This document shows, in pieces, positions 1-7,354 of a DNA stretch of 7,354 nt; position 1 is the first letter of the stretch, and the number at the start of each line of letters is the position of its first letter. Source of the stretch: Albidovulum sp. (lineage in GTDB: Bacteria; Pseudomonadota; Alphaproteobacteria; Rhodobacterales; Rhodobacteraceae); assembly GCA_030837825.1 (NCBI GenBank), contig JAUQYB010000043.1, positions 1 to 7,354 on the forward strand, read 5' to 3'. The position numbers were made by a program, and so were the translations under genes. Under the pieces are notes generated by a model that worked only from the letters and a program-made list of their open reading frames with translations, did not search any database and was not told the origin of the DNA.

Positions 1-1599
1 ACCGTCCTTCACCAGCCGCTCGGTATAGAGCTGGAGCGTGGTCTTGTGGGTCTTGATGGTCTTGTACATCGCCGGGTTGGTGAACATCGGCTCGTCGCCT
101 TCGTTGTGACCGAAGCGGCGGTAGCAGAACATGTCGATGACCACGTCGCGGCCGAACATCTGGCGGAACTCGGTGGCGACCTTGGCGGCGTGGACGACCG
201 CCTCGGGGTCGTCGCCGTTGACGTGGAAGATCGGCGCCTCGACCATCAGGGCGATGTCGGTCGGGTAGGGGCTCGACCGGCTGAAGTGCGGCGCGGTGGT
301 GAAGCCGATCTGGTTGTTGACGATGATGTGGATGGTGCCGCCGGTGCGGTGGCCGCGCAGGCCCGACAGCCCGAAGCATTCCGCGACGACACCCTGGCCG
401 GCGAAGGCGGCGTCGCCGTGCAGGAGGATCGGCAGCACGGCGCGGCGCTCGGCCTGGTCGCCCCACTGGTCCTGCTTGGCGCGGACCTTGCCGAGGACGA
501 CGGGGTTCACCGCCTCGAGGTGGCTGGGATTGGCGGTGAGCGAGAGGTGCACGGTGTTGCCGTCGAAGGTGCGGTCCGACGAGGCGCCGAGGTGGTATTT
601 CACGTCGCCCGAGCCGTCGACGTCCTCCGGCTTGAAGCTGCCGCCTTGGAATTCGTTGAAGATCGCCCGGTAGGGTTTGGCCAGCACGTTGGCGAGAACC
701 GACAGCCGGCCGCGGTGCGGCATGCCGAAGACGATCTCCTTCACGCCGAGGCCGCCGCCGCGCTTGATGATCTGTTCCATCGCCGGGATCAGCGCCTCGG
801 CGCCGTCAAGACCGAAGCGCTTGGTGCCCATGTACTTGACATGCAGGAACTTCTCGAAACCCTCGGCCTCGACCAGCTTGTTGAGGATCGCCTTCCTTCC
901 CTCGCGGGTGAAGGTGATCTCCTTGCCGTAGCCCTCGATCCGCTCCTTCAGCCAGGCGGCCTGCGCGGGGTCGGAGATATGCATGTACTGGAGCGCGAAG
1001 GTGCCGCAATAGGTGCGCTTCACGATGTCGAGGATCTCGCGCATCGAGGCGTGGGTCAGGCCGAGCACGTTGTCGATGAAGATCGGCCGGTCCATGTCGG
1101 CATCGGAAAAGCCGTAGGATTTCGCGTCAAGCTCGGGGTGGGGGTTTTCCTCTCGCATGCCCAGGGGATCGAGGTCGGCGATGAGATGGCCGCGGATGCG
1201 ATAGGCGCGGATGATCATCAGCGCGCGGATCGAATCGAGGACTGCGCGCTTGATCTGGTCATCGGAGACGGCGACGCCCGCCTCGGCGGCCTTCGCCCGG
1301 ATCTTGTCGCCCGCGCCCTTGATCTCCTTCGCCGCCGCCGGCCATTCGCCGGTCAGCGCGGCGGTCAGCTCGTCGGCGGGAACCGGCGGCCAGTCGGGCC
1401 GGTCCCAGGAGGCGCCTCGCGCGCCGCGGCGCACGTCGGCCTCGGCCTCGCCGAGCGAGCGGAAGAAGGCGGCCCAGCTCGCATCGACCGCCGCGGGATC
1501 GGCGGCGAAGCGGGCGTAGAGCTGTTCGACATAGTCCGCGTTCTGGCCTTGCAGGAAGGAGGAGGCGTGGAACGTGTCGTTGGGGGAATGTTCCGTCAT
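1..1599 (-). CDS. sucA: 2-oxoglutarate dehydrogenase E1 component (N-terminal 533 residues, cut by window edge)
   Basis: E1 is the thiamine-diphosphate decarboxylase of the cytoplasmic 2-oxoglutarate dehydrogenase complex. It decarboxylates 2-oxoglutarate and passes the succinyl group to the E2 lipoyl domain. Reading the minus strand from ATG at 1599 gives 533 uninterrupted codons to base 1. The usual length is about 950-990 residues, so roughly the C-terminal 45% lies outside the window. Seen in order: the family N-terminal helix (SSFLQGQNADYVEQLYARF, 13-31), which binds the complex core; RAYRIRGHLIADLDPLG (131-147); MPHRGRL (293-299) and KYHLGASSD (334-342) with active-site histidines; HGDAAFAGQGVVAE (394-407); VNNQIGFTT (427-435); and CYRRFGHNEGDEP (492-504). 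An in-frame TGA lies upstream and no better start is present. The ribosome-binding site is weak (only GAG close to the ATG). It follows the sulfotransferase gene after 93 bp. sucB and lpd would be expected downstream but are not visible. Confidence 0.97.
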   Translation of the reverse strand, partial: MTEHSPNDTFHASSFLQGQNADYVEQLYARFAADPAAVDASWAAFFRSLGEAEADVRRGARGASWDRPDWPPVPADELTAALTGEWPAAAKEIKGAGDKIRAKAAEAGVAVSDDQIKRAVLDSIRALMIIRAYRIRGHLIADLDPLGMREENPHPELDAKSYGFSDADMDRPIFIDNVLGLTHASMREILDIVKRTYCGTFALQYMHISDPAQAAWLKERIEGYGKEITFTREGRKAILNKLVEAEGFEKFLHVKYMGTKRFGLDGAEALIPAMEQIIKRGGGLGVKEIVFGMPHRGRLSVLANVLAKPYRAIFNEFQGGSFKPEDVDGSGDVKYHLGASSDRTFDGNTVHLSLTANPSHLEAVNPVVLGKVRAKQDQWGDQAERRAVLPILLHGDAAFAGQGVVAECFGLSGLRGHRTGGTIHIIVNNQIGFTTAPHFSRSSPYPTDIALMVEAPIFHVNGDDPEAVVHAAKVATEFRQMFGRDVVIDMFCYRRFGHNEGDEPMFTNPAMYKTIKTHKTTLQLYTERLVKDG

Positions 1600-1649
1600 G
1601 GTCTCATTCGGCAGGCCTATCGCCGGCCGCTCCTGTCAGAGGGTATCAG

Positions 1650-1666
1650 CCGCGCGGCGCGCGCGG
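1650..1666 (-). other. GC-rich hairpin in the 93-bp gap before sucA
   Basis: A perfect 7-bp inverted repeat (CCGCGCG / CGCGCGG) with a 3-nt loop lies between the sulfotransferase stop and the sucA start. No T-run follows it on the minus strand, so it is not a classical intrinsic terminator. It could attenuate readthrough or protect mRNA ends between the upstream suc genes and sucA. In such GC-rich DNA it could also arise by chance. Nothing else is recognisable in this gap. Confidence 0.3.
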
Positions 1667-1692
1667 GGCGTGGTCATTGTCAGGGGACGCGG

Positions 1693-2412
1693 TCAAGACC
1701 GCCTCCCGGTCAGGGCGCCGACGAAAGCCTTCAGGCCCGAGGGTTTCGGCTTTGCCCGGGCGGGTTTCGGCGGCAGGCCTTCGCCATAGCCGAAACGGGC
1801 GAAATCGTCGGCATAGACCGCGGCGACCCGGGCGAGCGTCTCGGCCGAAGGCCTCAGCCGCTCGGCGTCCGGCCCCATGCCCTTCTTGCGGACGTTCTCG
1901 GCCGGGATCGCGCGGGGGCCGTTCGTGTTTCCCGCGAGCCGGTCGAGATGGGGCACGATGGCGTCGAGCCCGTCTTCCAGCCGGAACACCGTCGCATCCG
2001 GCGGCACGATCGCCGATTGCGGGCAGAGGTGGTTGTCGTAGAGGAACGGCTCCGCCTCCGCCCGCGTCAGCCAGTCGTCGAACCATTCGTCGATCGACCA
2101 GAGGGGTGCGACGGTGCCTTCCACCTCCACCTGGTACTGGAAGGCCGAAACGAGCCGCTTCACCGGATGGCGCACCACCGCGAAGGAGGAGGTGATCCAG
2201 TCGGCGGGGACGAGCCGGGTGAAGACCTCCCAGGGCAGGTGCTGGGGCGAGGACCTGGTCCAGCGCCGCGCCTCCGGCACATCGAGAAAGCGGGTGTCGA
2301 GAAAGGCCGGCGTGCCGAAACGGGCCTTGAGACAGGCCTCCACCGACGAGCCGCCGCATTTCGGCACATGGGCGTAGTAGTGGAGCTTGTCACCGATGCG
2401 GAAAACCGGCAT
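1693..2412 (-). CDS. Sulfotransferase family 2-like protein (PAPS-dependent)
   Basis: A 239-residue protein with the two signatures of PAPS-using sulfotransferases. The 5'-phosphosulfate loop is HVPKCGGSSVEACL (15-28), with Lys18 as the expected key residue. The 3'-phosphate site is FAVVRHPVKRLVSAFQY (77-93), with Arg81 and Ser89. The pattern DNHLCPQ (126-132) and the end of the domain YADDFARFGY (200-209) also fit the Sulfotransfer_2 family, whose members move sulfate from PAPS to sugars or other small acceptors. The acceptor cannot be told from sequence. No signal peptide or membrane segment is seen, so it is probably cytoplasmic. A basic, proline-rich tail follows (214-239). The start ATG is 21 bp after the sucD stop and has a strong GAGGAGGAAGG ribosome site, so it is probably cotranscribed with sucD. 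Codon use matches its neighbours, and no sign of recent transfer is seen. Confidence 0.87.
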   Translation of the reverse strand: MPVFRIGDKLHYYAHVPKCGGSSVEACLKARFGTPAFLDTRFLDVPEARRWTRSSPQHLPWEVFTRLVPADWITSSFAVVRHPVKRLVSAFQYQVEVEGTVAPLWSIDEWFDDWLTRAEAEPFLYDNHLCPQSAIVPPDATVFRLEDGLDAIVPHLDRLAGNTNGPRAIPAENVRKKGMGPDAERLRPSAETLARVAAVYADDFARFGYGEGLPPKPARAKPKPSGLKAFVGALTGRRS

Positions 2413-2433
2413 TGCCCTTCCTCCTCGCGCCCC

Positions 2434-3318
2434 TCAGCCCCTGATCGCCTTCATCACCGCCTCGCCGAGATGGGCGGGGCTTTCGGCGACGACGATGCCG
2501 GCGCGGCGCATCGCCTCGATCTTCGATTCCGCGTCGCCCTTGCCGCCCGAGACGATGGCGCCGGCATGGCCCATGCGCCGGCCCTTTGGCGCGGTGCGCC
2601 CGGCGATGAAGCCGGCGGCGGGCTTCCAGCGGCCGCGTTTCTTTTCGTCGGCAAGGAACTGGGCGGCTTCCTCCTCGGCCGAACCGCCGATTTCGCCGAT
2701 CATGATGATCGAGGTCGTCTCGGGGTCGGCGAGGAACATTTCCAGCACGTCGATATGTTCCATGCCCTTGATCGGGTCGCCGCCGATGCCGACGGCCGAG
2801 GACTGGCCAAGACCGACATCCGAGGTCTGCTTCACCGCCTCGTAGGTCAGCGTGCCGGAGCGGCTGACGACGCCGACCGAGCCGCGCTTGAAGATATTGC
2901 CGGGCATGATGCCGATCTTGCATTCGTCGGGCGTCATGATGCCGGGGCAGTTCGGCCCGATCAGCCGCGACTTCGAGCCCTGGAGCGCGCGCTTCACCTT
3001 CATCATGTCGAGGACCGGGATGCCTTCGGTGATGCAGACGATGAGCGGGATTTCGGCGTCAATGGCTTCCAGGATCGAGTCGGCGGCGAAGGGCGGCGGG
3101 ACGTAGATCGCGGTCGCCTCGGCGCCGGTCCGCTCCACCGCCTCGTGCACCGAGTCGAAGACCGGCAGGCCGAGGTGCTCGGTCCCGCCCTTGCCCGGCG
3201 TCACGCCGCCGACCATCTTCGTGCCGTAGGCGATCGCCTGTTCGGAGTGGAAGGTGCCCTGGCTGCCGGTGAAGCCCTGGCAGATGACGCGGGTGGATTT
3301 GTCGACGAGGACGGACAT
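2434..3318 (-). CDS. sucD: Succinyl-CoA synthetase (ADP-forming) alpha subunit
   Basis: SucD pairs with SucC to convert succinyl-CoA, phosphate and NDP to succinate, CoA and NTP in the cytoplasmic TCA cycle. It binds CoA and carries the transient phosphohistidine. The 294-residue length is normal. Visible landmarks are the N-terminal CoA-binding Rossmann region ([18 protein letters not shown], 15-32, then [10 protein letters not shown], 36-45), GPNCPGI (121-127), [10 protein letters not shown] (151-160), GIGGDPIKG (177-185) and [13 protein letters not shown] (250-262). His251 is the phosphorylated histidine by family homology. The start lies 9 bp after the stop of the small secreted-protein gene, with AGGGG as the ribosome site. 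It is intact, with all expected motifs. Unusually, it is not directly adjacent to sucC. Confidence 0.98.
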   Translation of the reverse strand: MSVLVDKSTRVICQGFTGSQGTFHSEQAIAYGTKMVGGVTPGKGGTEHLGLPVFDSVHEAVERTGAEATAIYVPPPFAADSILEAIDAEIPLIVCITEGIPVLDMMKVKRALQGSKSRLIGPNCPGIMTPDECKIGIMPGNIFKRGSVGVVSRSGTLTYEAVKQTSDVGLGQSSAVGIGGDPIKGMEHIDVLEMFLADPETTSIIMIGEIGGSAEEEAAQFLADEKKRGRWKPAAGFIAGRTAPKGRRMGHAGAIVSGGKGDAESKIEAMRRAGIVVAESPAHLGEAVMKAIRG

Positions 3319-3327
3319 AGTTGGCCC

Positions 3328-3846
3328 CTATTTGAAGTTCGCGAAGTAGCCGACACGGTCCTTGCCCGGGACGACCTTGTATTCGTATCTCATGCCGTTG
3401 AAGCTGTGGTTCACCCAATGCGCGGTGACGAACCCCTTGCCCCAGGGCTTGCCCTTGGTGGCCATGCTGATCGTATGAAGAAAAGCCGGCTTGTCCTTCA
3501 GCAACGGGCCGGCGGAATCGTCGAAGGTCACGCCGCAGCTTTGCGCTGTCGCCTCGGTGCCGCCGATCCAGATCTCTTCCTGGCCCTTGGCCTTGCGGTA
3601 GACCGTGTAGCCTTTGCGCATGCTCCCGGTCGGATGAATGGTTCCCACAAGCCTGTAGCCCCGCTGCATGGCCACTTTCGCGGCGATCGACATGTCACTG
3701 GCTTTGGTTCCCTGAAAGCAGGTGTCCATGAAGAGTTGCTGCATGCCCAGGCCCAGTTCGGTTGACTGCGCGAAGGCCGTCGCGGGCGCCAGCAGAACCG
3801 CCGCCGCAAACATGTGACCCTTCAGGTGCGAGATCACCCGCCTCAC
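3328..3846 (-). CDS. Small secreted protein of unknown function between sucC and sucD
   Basis: A 172-residue protein that I do not recognise. It begins with a Sec-type signal peptide: basic residues ([11 protein letters not shown]), a hydrophobic run ([15 protein letters not shown], 12-26) and a likely cleavage after AFA near residue 26, leaving about 146 residues in the periplasm or outside. The mature part has two cysteines (43 and 104) that could form a disulfide, many basic residues (calculated by eye), and aromatic C-terminal strands ([16 protein letters not shown]). The start is GTG overlapping the sucC stop as GTGA, which suggests translational coupling. An alternative GTG at 3837 has a better-spaced site (AAGGGG, 8 nt) and also keeps the signal peptide. 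The ATG at 3813 would lose the charged N-region and is less likely. It ends 9 bp before sucD. The periplasmic prediction makes a direct role in succinyl-CoA synthetase unlikely. Confidence 0.82.
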   Translation of the reverse strand: MRRVISHLKGHMFAAAVLLAPATAFAQSTELGLGMQQLFMDTCFQGTKASDMSIAAKVAMQRGYRLVGTIHPTGSMRKGYTVYRKAKGQEEIWIGGTEATAQSCGVTFDDSAGPLLKDKPAFLHTISMATKGKPWGKGFVTAHWVNHSFNGMRYEYKVVPGKDRVGYFANFK

Positions 3847-5036
3847 CCCTTCACCGCCTTGACGATCTTCTGCGCGCCGTCCTTGAGGTCGTCCGCCGCG
3901 ATGACGTTCAGGCCGCTTTCGTTGATGATCTTCTTGCCAAGCTCGACGTTGGTGCCCTCGAGCCGCACCACCAGCGGCACCTTGAGGCCAACTTCCTTGA
4001 CCGCCGCGACGATGCCTTCCGCGATGATGTCGCAGCGCATGATGCCGCCGAAGATGTTGACGAGGATGCCCTTCACGTTCGGGTCCGAGGTGATGATCTT
4101 GAACGCCTCGGTCACCTTTTCCCTGGTCGCGCCGCCGCCGACGTCGAGGAAGTTCGCGGGTTCGGCGCCGTAGAGCTTGATGATGTCCATCGTCGCCATC
4201 GCAAGGCCGGCGCCGTTGACCATGCAGCCGATCTCGCCATCAAGGGCGATGTAGTTGAGGTCGAACTTGGAGGCAGCAAGCTCCTTGGGGTCTTCCTCGG
4301 TCTCGTCCCGCAGCGCCATGACTTCGGGCTGGCGGTAGAGCGCGTTGTTGTCGAAGCCGATCTTGGCGTCGAGCACCTTGAGGTTGCCGTCCTTCAGGAC
4401 GACAAGCGGGTTGATCTCCAGCATCTCCATGTCCTTCTCGACGAAGGCGCGGTAGAGGATGCGGATCAGCGCCACGCACTGCTTGACCTGGCCGCCCTCG
4501 AGCCCGAGCGCGAAGGCGACGCGGCGGCCGTGGAAGTCCGAGAGGCCGGTGGCCGGGTCGACGGAGAAGGTGACGATCTTCTCGGGCGTTGCGCGCGCCA
4601 CTTCCTCGATGTCCATGCCGCCCTCGGTCGACGAGACGAAGGCGATGCGCGAGGTGGCGCGGTCGACGAGGAGGGCGAGGTAAAGCTCGCGCGCGATGTC
4701 GGAGCCGTCCTCGATGTAGATGCGGTTGACCTGCTTGCCGGCGGGGCCGGTCTGGTGGGTGACCAGGGTCCGGCCGAGCATCTGCTTGGCCTGCGCTGCG
4801 GCTTCCTCGACCGATTTCGCCAGCCGCACGCCACCCTTTTCGCCCGCCTCCGGTTCCTTGAAGCGGCCCTTGCCGCGGCCGCCGGCGTGGATCTGCGCCT
4901 TGACGACCCAGAGCGGCCCGTCCAGCTCGCCCGCCGCGGTCTTGGCCTCCTCGGCCTTGAGCACGACCCGGCCGTCGGAGACCGGCGCGCCGTAGGAGCG
5001 CAGGAGCGCCTTGGCCTGGTATTCGTGGATGTTCAT
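3843..5036 (-). CDS. sucC: Succinyl-CoA synthetase (ADP-forming) beta subunit
   Basis: SucC is the nucleotide-binding ATP-grasp subunit of succinyl-CoA synthetase and determines ADP/GDP preference and succinate binding. The 397 residues match the family's usual length. The start [16 protein letters not shown] is the family N-terminus. Other landmarks are [15 protein letters not shown] (43-57, nucleotide-binding loop), EINPLVV (207-213, metal-ligand region), [11 protein letters not shown] (270-280), NFLDVGGGA (295-303), [10 protein letters not shown] (327-336) and VRLEGTN (357-363), together covering the ATP-grasp and C-terminal ligase domains. The ribosome site is a modest GGGGA 7-8 nt before the ATG. 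It is the first suc gene after the 181-bp gap with tandem palindromes and so probably opens the operon. Its stop overlaps the next gene by 4 bp. Confidence 0.98.
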   Translation of the reverse strand: MNIHEYQAKALLRSYGAPVSDGRVVLKAEEAKTAAGELDGPLWVVKAQIHAGGRGKGRFKEPEAGEKGGVRLAKSVEEAAAQAKQMLGRTLVTHQTGPAGKQVNRIYIEDGSDIARELYLALLVDRATSRIAFVSSTEGGMDIEEVARATPEKIVTFSVDPATGLSDFHGRRVAFALGLEGGQVKQCVALIRILYRAFVEKDMEMLEINPLVVLKDGNLKVLDAKIGFDNNALYRQPEVMALRDETEEDPKELAASKFDLNYIALDGEIGCMVNGAGLAMATMDIIKLYGAEPANFLDVGGGATREKVTEAFKIITSDPNVKGILVNIFGGIMRCDIIAEGIVAAVKEVGLKVPLVVRLEGTNVELGKKIINESGLNVIAADDLKDGAQKIVKAVKG

Positions 5037-5142
5037 CGCTGGTCCCCGCTTGCGTAAGGTCTGGCGGTTCTTCGCACATCGCGGCGTTGCAGCGAAACGA
5101 TAAATGCGTGAAATTGGCGGGAGCGGCGAAAATCGGCGGTTT

Positions 5143-5173
5143 TGTGATCACGGCAAGAAATCGTGTGATCACA
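5143..5173 (-). promoter_or_regulatory. Tandem palindromes upstream of sucC, candidate operator pair
   Basis: Two copies of the palindrome GTGATCAC occur at 5144-5151 and 5165-5172. The second extends to a perfect 10-bp palindrome, TGTGATCACA; the first differs only in its last base (TGTGATCACG). Their centres are 21 bp apart, two helical turns, so both face the same side of the DNA. They lie about 107-130 bp upstream of sucC in the most AT-rich part of the window. This looks like a dimeric regulator's paired binding site. The regulator cannot be named: the half-sites TGTGA/TCACA resemble CRP/FNR-type halves but lack the usual internal spacer. I could not place a convincing -35/-10 pair, although the AT-rich stretch 5085-5135 is where a promoter would fit. 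Confidence 0.45.
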
Positions 5174-5178
5174 TTTGT

Positions 5179-5193
5179 GCCAGCCGGGCTGGC
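5179..5193 (-). terminator. Weak hairpin after the EF-hand protein gene
   Basis: A perfect 6-bp inverted repeat (GCCAGC / GCTGGC) with a 3-nt loop starts 24 nt after the stop of the exported-protein gene and lies just before the palindromes. The minus-strand bases after it are not a T-run. It may still be a weak or Rho-assisted end for the upstream transcript, separating it from the suc promoter region, but the evidence is limited to the fold. Confidence 0.3.
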
Positions 5194-5217
5194 CGGCAGG
5201 ATTCGCCGCGGGCGGGT

Positions 5218-6471
5218 TCAGTTCAGGAACACCGCGAAGAGCAGCGCGTTGCCGGCGGTCATCTGCTGGAGCACCGCCCAGCTTTCCGCGGTGACGGTGG
5301 GCCCGGGGCGGAGCCAGGGCTGCATGCCGAAGCCGTGCAGCCATTCCACCAGGTCGACCGGGCCGGGGTTTTCCAGCCAGCCGGCCAGGTCGAAGCCGGC
5401 GGCTGGGGTCCAGGTCGGCACCAGCAGCTCGCCCTTCAGGAGCTTCTCGCCGTCGGCGAGCACGTCCTGCCAGGCGATGTCCATGCCTTCGGGGAAGGCG
5501 AGGCCGAGCGCGGCGGTCTGCCTGGGGTTGGGGATCCATTCCCGGCGGTCGTCGGTCTCGGCGGCGACGAGCGTCCAGAACCGGCGGTTGTCGGCGATCA
5601 TGGCGAGGAAGTGGTCGCGCGCGGCACGGGTGCGTTCGGCAAGCGGCTCCTGGCGCAGCGCGAGGATCGCCATCGCGACGGCGTCGATGCTGTCGGGGTA
5701 GCGGCTGGCGTCGGTTCCGCTCTGGCCGAGGGCGAGCGTCTCGAAGGGGCCGGGGATGCGGGCCCTGGCCATCGCCATGCGCCCCTCGTGGACGCGGCGG
5801 ATGGGTTCGGTGGGGGCGAAGGCGCGGATCAGGTCCGAGCTTGCCGAGAGGAGGTGCGTGTAGGCCGAAAGCCAGGCGGCGTCGGCGGTGTCGAAGGTGA
5901 CGGGGATCGAGGCCGGCACCGCAGGGGGCGGAAGCGGCTCGAACGTCACGGGATCGAAGCGGGTCTGCGAGGCGAGCATGAAGCCGGCGAGGTCGAGCAC
6001 GCCTTCGTCGCCGTCGCGGTTGCCCGAGCCGTTGATGTCGAGCCAGATGTCCTCGAGCCGGAGGTCGAGCGCGATCTCGGTCCCATCCGGGATTGCCGCC
6101 AGCGCCGCGCGCGAGGCTTCCATGTCGGCCGAGAGCGCGGCCAGCATGGTCTCGAGCAGCGCCGGATCGAAGGGTGCGGGGGCAGGGTTCGGCGCCAGCG
6201 GCAGGCGGAACACCGGCAGGAAGGCGATCTCCTCGCTCTGGCCGACGGCCCAGCGGGCATTGAGCGCGCTTTCGACGCCGCCGAGGAAGCGGGCGGCGGC
6301 GAGGGCCAGATGGTCCTCGGGCGTGGGCGCGGCAAGCGCCTCGATCGCCGCGGCGGTGGCGCCGAGGCCATCGGCGGCGAGGCGCGCCGACCAGTCCTCG
6401 GTGGGCGCGGCGGCGGCAAGCGCGGGAAGGAACGGCAGGGCGAGGGCAACGGCCCGGAGGGCTGGACGCAT
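5218..6471 (-). CDS. Exported protein of unknown function with one EF-hand-like loop
   Basis: A 417-residue protein that I do not recognise. From the ATG at 6471 it starts with a clear Sec signal peptide (MRPALRAVALALPFLPALAAA, cleavage probably before APTED). A GTG at 6501 would add ten residues that spoil the signal, so the ATG is chosen; GGAG lies 9 nt before it. The mature protein is largely predicted helical and alanine-rich, with a proline-rich stretch near 90-105. Residues 145-156 (DINGSGNRDGDE) match the canonical 12-residue EF-hand calcium loop at positions 1, 3, 5, 6, 9 and 12, and sit after a helix (RLEDIWL). The C-terminal part is rich in tryptophan (EWIPNP, PTWTP, LAGWL, VEWLHGF, QPWLRPG). 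It is periplasmic or surface-exposed by inference. It lies between mdh and sucC but has no visible TCA-cycle domain. A hairpin after mdh and another after its own stop suggest its transcription may be partly separate. Confidence 0.83.
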   Translation of the reverse strand: MRPALRAVALALPFLPALAAAAPTEDWSARLAADGLGATAAAIEALAAPTPEDHLALAAARFLGGVESALNARWAVGQSEEIAFLPVFRLPLAPNPAPAPFDPALLETMLAALSADMEASRAALAAIPDGTEIALDLRLEDIWLDINGSGNRDGDEGVLDLAGFMLASQTRFDPVTFEPLPPPAVPASIPVTFDTADAAWLSAYTHLLSASSDLIRAFAPTEPIRRVHEGRMAMARARIPGPFETLALGQSGTDASRYPDSIDAVAMAILALRQEPLAERTRAARDHFLAMIADNRRFWTLVAAETDDRREWIPNPRQTAALGLAFPEGMDIAWQDVLADGEKLLKGELLVPTWTPAAGFDLAGWLENPGPVDLVEWLHGFGMQPWLRPGPTVTAESWAVLQQMTAGNALLFAVFLN

Positions 6472-6517
6472 GAAAACGGCTCCGACTGGCAAGGGTGACA
6501 CGCGGCCGGTCCTGGGA

Positions 6518-6546
6518 CGGAAAGGGCCGCCGCGCAGCCCTTTCCG
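6518..6546 (-). terminator. Strong hairpin downstream of mdh
   Basis: A perfect 10-bp inverted repeat (CGGAAAGGGC at 6518-6527, GCCCTTTCCG at 6537-6546) with a 9-nt loop lies 12 nt after the mdh stop. Its position and strength fit a transcription end or a 3'-end stabiliser for the mdh message. On the minus strand it is followed by GTCCCAGG, not a T-run, so it may depend on Rho or act mainly in mRNA stability. It would make expression of the next gene partly independent of mdh. Confidence 0.6.
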
Positions 6547-6558
6547 ATGCGCCGCCGC

Positions 6559-7354
<796 letters not shown>

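Noticed and set aside
46..3765. Very long plus-strand open frame (1239 codons) opposite sucA, the sulfotransferase, sucD and the small secreted gene
   Set aside because: It runs antisense across four genes with clear homology. Its product is low-complexity, rich in Arg, Ala, Gly, Val, Asp and His, with no domain, as expected when GC-rich codons are read on the opposite strand.
3762..5057. Plus-strand open frame (431 codons) opposite sucC, start overlapping the stop of the previous antisense frame
   Set aside because: It is the mirror of sucC with biased composition and no motif. The ATGA overlap with the other antisense frame is coincidental.
5143..5173. CRP or FnrL binding sites
   Set aside because: The half-sites TGTGA and TCACA are present but directly abut each other. 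CRP sites have a 6-bp spacer and FNR-type sites have TTGAT-N4-ATCAA, so neither fits.
5037..5217. A metabolite-sensing RNA or riboswitch leader before sucC
   Set aside because: I see only a short hairpin and the DNA palindromes, with no extended conserved-looking fold and no stem that would hide the sucC ribosome site.
5104..6498. Plus-strand open frame (464 codons) opposite the EF-hand exported protein
   Set aside because: The minus-strand frame has a signal peptide, a ribosome site and an EF-hand loop. The plus-strand product is repetitive Gly/Arg/Glu-rich sequence typical of an antisense shadow.

Overview
This window is a TCA-cycle gene cluster from a high-GC alphaproteobacterium, most likely a member of the Rhodobacterales/Rhodobacteraceae. 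I infer this from the sequence style of malate dehydrogenase ([18 protein letters not shown]), the gene order mdh - sucC - sucD - sucA, the GC-rich codon usage, and the small Rhodobacterales-like hypothetical genes between the TCA genes. I did not run a database search. All seven supported genes are on the minus strand, so transcription runs from high to low coordinates. Both outermost genes are cut by the window edges.

Layout in transcription order: (1) mdh (malate dehydrogenase, N-terminus missing) ends at 6559 and is followed by a strong 10-bp hairpin at 6518-6546. (2) An exported protein of about 417 residues with unknown function, carrying one canonical EF-hand-like loop, ends at 5218. 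(3) A 181-bp gap (5037-5217) is the only sizeable intergenic region. It is relatively AT-rich and carries two near-identical palindromes (core GTGATCAC) centred exactly 21 bp apart, the best candidate control region for the suc operon. (4) sucC (succinyl-CoA synthetase beta) is complete. (5) A small secreted protein with a GTG start overlaps the sucC stop by 4 bp. (6) sucD (succinyl-CoA synthetase alpha) is complete and starts 9 bp later. (7) A family-2-type sulfotransferase starts 21 bp after sucD. (8) After a 93-bp gap comes sucA (2-oxoglutarate dehydrogenase E1), of which the first 533 residues are present.

Functionally, SucA makes succinyl-CoA from 2-oxoglutarate, SucC/SucD convert it to succinate with substrate-level phosphorylation, and Mdh oxidises malate to oxaloacetate. 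Three genes with no evident TCA role are interleaved: two exported proteins of unknown function and a sulfotransferase. The tight spacing from sucC through the sulfotransferase indicates one polycistronic message. I see no mobile element, CRISPR array, tRNA, rRNA or defence system. The notable content is the interleaved genes and the tandem palindromes, not a wholly new system. No stretch longer than 300 bp lacks a gene.
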